The notes under the pieces: model-generated | What the model was told of the DNA's origin: nothing | Database searches by the model: none | Seen by the model: the letters and a program-made list of their open reading frames with translations, nothing else | Translations under genes and position numbers: made by a program | Shown: in pieces, positions 1 to 64,000 of the stretch | How positions within the stretch are numbered: position 1 is the first letter of the stretch | Layout: each line of letters begins with the position of its first letter | DNA from: Enoplolaimus lenunculus | Lineage: Eukaryota > Nematoda > Enoplea > Enoplida > Thoracostomopsidae | Assembly (NCBI GenBank): GCA_030248215.1 | Contig: JASANG010002610.1 | Coordinates: 1 to 64,000, forward strand | DNA: 64,000 nucleotides | Direction: 5' to 3'

Positions 1-291
1 CCGGAATTTTTACTTTCAGTAAAAATTTACTGGATCCAGAACCGGAAGGTGGATAATGCCGGAACCCGGAATTTCGGTCGCCCCCCCGTGTCCTTCCAGT
101 TCTAAGTCAACCACGACTTACATCACGTAAATTGAAAGTGACTTGTAAATGATTGCATAAATGTTCAATACCCGGAATTTTTTCTTTCAGTAAAAATTTA
201 CTGGATCCAGAACCGGAAGGTGGATAATGCCGGAACCCGGAATTTCGGTCGCCCCCCCGTGTCCTTCAGTTCTAAGTCAACCACGACTTAC

Positions 292-61299
<61,008 letters not shown>

Positions 61300-61670
61300 C
61301 TAGAGATGGACATTTGTCAACTTTTCAATGGTGTGACTTTGGTGGGTATCCAAAGTTGAATTTATACAATGACTACGAAATGCCATAGGTTTAGCGTTCT
61401 TGTACCGCTGACTGTAAGCGATGAACTCTTGTTCAAGTGAACGTCCAAAATTGCAGTTGCATGCGCATTTTGCATAATAAATATTAAAGTTAATTTATAT
61501 GAAATAATTATAATATATTAAATTCAATCTTGCAAAACAATTGCAAATTGCAGTTCGCTTGTGCGTAATTTTGTGTTACTATTTATCGTTGTATTTTCCG
61601 TGAAGACAGATAGTATCAGCTCAATCAACGTGTCATGTGCAGAATGCGTTCGAATAACTGGTTTCGGTTA

Positions 61671-61829
61671 GATGCCCATAGCCAGCTTATCTTGCTAGAG
61701 AGGGCTGAAAATTGTGTGTGAGGGGCATACAAGGGTTTTCGATGACTTACAAGCAAGATTGAAAATGTTCTAGAGGGCCCAAATTTGTCCAATCAGAGCC
61801 TTTCTGATCCCATTCTGGCTGCAGGAGTG
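61671..61829. mobile_element. GTAGCC-family hAT-like MITE, perfect TSD
   Basis: Ends GATGCCCATAGCC and GGCTGCAGGAGTG. TSD TTCGGTTA on both sides. Confidence 0.92.
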
Positions 61830-61968
61830 TTCGGTTAACGCACGAACGGTTGCTCAGACTGAGACACTGCGTATGCAATAGTATATACTACATTAAAATT
61901 AAGCTGATATCCTTACATGCTAAAATATTCCTCAAAGAGTGTCTCACTCCAAAGCTTAAACCGCTATT

Positions 61969-62119
61969 CAGGCCCGCAGCCAGCGCGGAGACTCAGGCCC
62001 CTAGAAAAAAATCCAACCATGCAGATTTGAACCTTGAATATACGTCGTATGAAATCTCATTTGCCCTTCCTTCAAACTTTTAGCCCCTCTGGCATTGTCG
62101 TCAGCTGGCTACAGGTCGG
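61969..62119. mobile_element. GTAGCC-family MITE
   Basis: CAGGCCCGCAGCCAGC to GGCTACAGGTCGG. Flanks agree only with a one-base shift. Confidence 0.75.
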
Positions 62120-62512
62120 CGTCATTAAGGCCACAAAATTATATTCTCAGCGGAGTGGTCATAACAACAAGATCCTAAATAGGTCCCGCAGAGAAGAAAA
62201 TTTTCTTATGCTCGTAGCTAACGGGCACATAGGAAATAGTTTCCGACAAGCAAACCATATATATTTAGTAAGGACTGGCTAAATTTTGTAGTAAACCAAA
62301 ATTCTTTGCCGTGTTGGTTCAAGCCTAAACCCTGCGATTATAGCCCATGATAGTTTTAGAGGTGTCCCATTTTGCTGTGTGACTGCAATAGAGTAAGCTT
62401 TGATTTCATAGTACATTTTTGCTTACCCTTAGGTAAACACGTTATGTATTCTGGCACAGTTCACAGTGGTCTGCAAAGAATTATTTTTTACATCGAACAA
62501 TGCAACTTCTAA

Positions 62513-62725
62513 AATACCACGCGTACTCCAAGAGGTTCTAACGTGACGGATACTGAAGCTTTTTTGTCTTCAGTGCGCTGCACACTACCGCGTCAAAAGT
62601 CACCTAGTGTACGCATGATATTGTGGAAGTTGCATAACGATACTGCTGAAATTATTAACTCAAGTATAAAAAAATCATCAACTCGAAGGGTTTTATCTCA
62701 TAAAATCAACGTTAAGCAGCAATAA
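62513..62725 (+). other. Unassigned plus-strand ORF ending at AATAAA
   Basis: An open frame of about 70 codons, no ATG at its start, with coding-like composition (TDTEAFLSSVRCTLPRQKSP, then SVRMILWKLHNDTAEIIN). It stops in CAG CAA TAA, and the stop overlaps an AATAAA signal. It could be a terminal exon of a neighbouring plus-strand gene or chance. No family recognised. Confidence 0.2.
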
Positions 62726-63349
62726 AATCGAAGCTAAAAATATTGCTAGTAATCATGAAATATTACTTTTACAAAGTCATTCGCGTATAACTTAATATTT
62801 CTGGGTTCATAGCTGCTGGTATGGTACGAGCAAGAGGGTGAAGCGGCGCGGCCCCTGGGTTCCGCGAGCATATATGACTCCAGGATTAAATAAAGTTGAT
62901 GACCGTTAATTTTTATCATGACTAAGTCAAACTAGGATACTTAAAATTGTTTGAAAATTTTTTATTGCAACTGCATTTTTAAAACTCAAAGACGCTCTGG
63001 GAACCCCTTTTGAAGAAGGTTGGGTGCATCAAATTTATTGATACGTTACATTCAGTTTGTTGGCAAATTGCAATTTCGTTCAATTGTTACTGAACAATTT
63101 TGGGATCCTTAGAATACCCATTTACACACATGCGATACCTGTGTCCCATCCATTCCGGTACTTGGTAGGATTTGAGTCATGACAAAATCAACTACTGAGA
63201 CATTACCAAAACATAGCATATGGTCCAAAGGTCGTCCTTTCGTTGGCACTAAGAAGCATGCGCCTATGATGGCTGCCCTCTAAATTGATGCATTTCTAAC
63301 CTCCATGTTTACGTTGAACCAAAAACGGTGAGACATTACAGTCAAACTC

Positions 63350-63490
63350 GTTTCACGTAGAGTATACTATGAGCAACTAAGCACATATGATATGCACCAA
63401 AAATGCACAATGCGCAGTGTTTATCAATTGTTGTGTTGCATTATACAGCATCTCTAATTGACGCGAAATCTCCCTGAGGTGTGATCGGTA
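63350..63490. repeat. Dispersed repeat shared with the 53.4-kb SINE-like element
   Basis: GAGTATACTATGAGCAACTA, GCAGTGTTTATCAATT and GAAATCTCC occur in the same order as upstream of the tRNA-like head at 53400-53540 (there on the minus strand). Confidence 0.6.
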
Positions 63491-64000
63491 AACTTATACC
63501 TAACGGCAAACAACGCATCAACCGTTTTTGGCAAGCATAAGACCAACCGGCCCCACTGCTACCCGGTTAGGCCATTGTTCGCCCCTGCTGCCATTCACAT
63601 TCCTAATCGTTTTTACAAAAGCGTACCATCTGGAAATGAAGACATGCTTACACGCTAACTTCCGAACCTTAATGTGAGTGTATATACCACCTACTGACTG
63701 AGAGTGCTTGTCGAGTGCTGATATCGTTTACAACACCGCTAATAATTGCATCAACCAAAGTTTGATATTTATCAATCACATGATTGTTGCTAATATTGCG
63801 ACAAGTACATAGCTAGCGGGTGCCAAACGTTCATACCGTCAATGATAATGACAAAAATTTATTTCTGTTAATAACAAAATGTCAGATGAGACTACTGACA
63901 TGCCGATATTATGCCTATATACGTAACTGATGTAAGCCTTCTCTCAAGCTACACTGTTTTACGCCCATTCACTAAATACTACGTGACACACAAACCCCAA

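Larger units (their letters stand above)
61300..64000 (-). other. Upstream ERG intron or 5' region
   Basis: Two GTAGCC MITEs (61671-61829 and 61969-62119). A repeat shared with the SINE-like element occurs at about 63350-63490. I looked for PAS-domain coding sequence on the minus strand and found none. 62120-62500 and 62760-63340 show nothing recognisable. Confidence 0.6.

Noticed and set aside
61321-64000. PAS-domain exons of the ERG channel
   Set aside because: I scanned the minus strand for PAS phrases of ERG (for example KFIIAN, CNDGFCELCGY, FILNFEVV) and found none. They are presumably beyond the window.

Overview
The window is animal nuclear DNA. It is AT-rich, has GT-AG introns and is crowded with short non-autonomous DNA transposons (MITEs). 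Its one clear gene is an ERG-type voltage-gated potassium channel (KCNH2/6/7 class, the same class as Drosophila seizure), on the minus strand. I placed ten exons by reading the reverse strand against remembered human ERG1 (hERG) sequence and checking that every splice phase fits. The source looks like an invertebrate. A tunicate is a guess with little behind it.

Layout, in minus-strand (transcription) order: 61299-60570, N-terminal linker with a glutamine run; a 48.2-kb phase-0 intron; 12350-12174, S1; 9643-9389, S2-S3; 8648-8494, S4-S5; 7878-7814, a 65-nt microexon; 6258-6043, turret, pore and filter; 4806-4607, S6 and C-linker; 3156-3032, 2165-2038 and 485-292, rest of the C-linker and cyclic-nucleotide-binding-homology domain (cNBHD). 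The PAS-domain exons must lie above position 64000 and the C-terminal tail exons below position 1. All junction phases match and together the exons give 2245 nt of open reading frame. The first 336 bases hold a tandem duplication that copies the end of the last visible exon.

The 48-kb intron is mostly transposon debris. Several MITE families can be defined from terminal inverted repeats (TIRs), many with target-site duplications (TSDs) still readable: a GTAGCC family (about 25 copies, 8-bp TSD, hAT-like), a GGATCC family (8-bp TSD, hAT-like), a CCGGAGC family (8-bp TSD), two families carrying internal TTAGGC arrays (8-bp TSD), a CCGAATAAGA family (TA TSD, mariner-like), a long-TIR element with a 9-bp TSD (Mutator-like), and further hairpin-like families. 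There are nested and composite insertions, three sizeable tandem arrays (124, 35 and 38 bp units) and two tRNA-derived SINE-like heads.

Inside the long intron, at 47754-47383, a GC-richer minus-strand ORF starts with ATG and can end at a phase-0 donor. It sits where vertebrate ERG1b has its alternative first exon, immediately before the exon that begins VLSLGAD. It is the most interesting candidate here, but it is unproven. I see no other convincing gene, no rRNA, no CRISPR array and no element with an intact transposase or reverse transcriptase.
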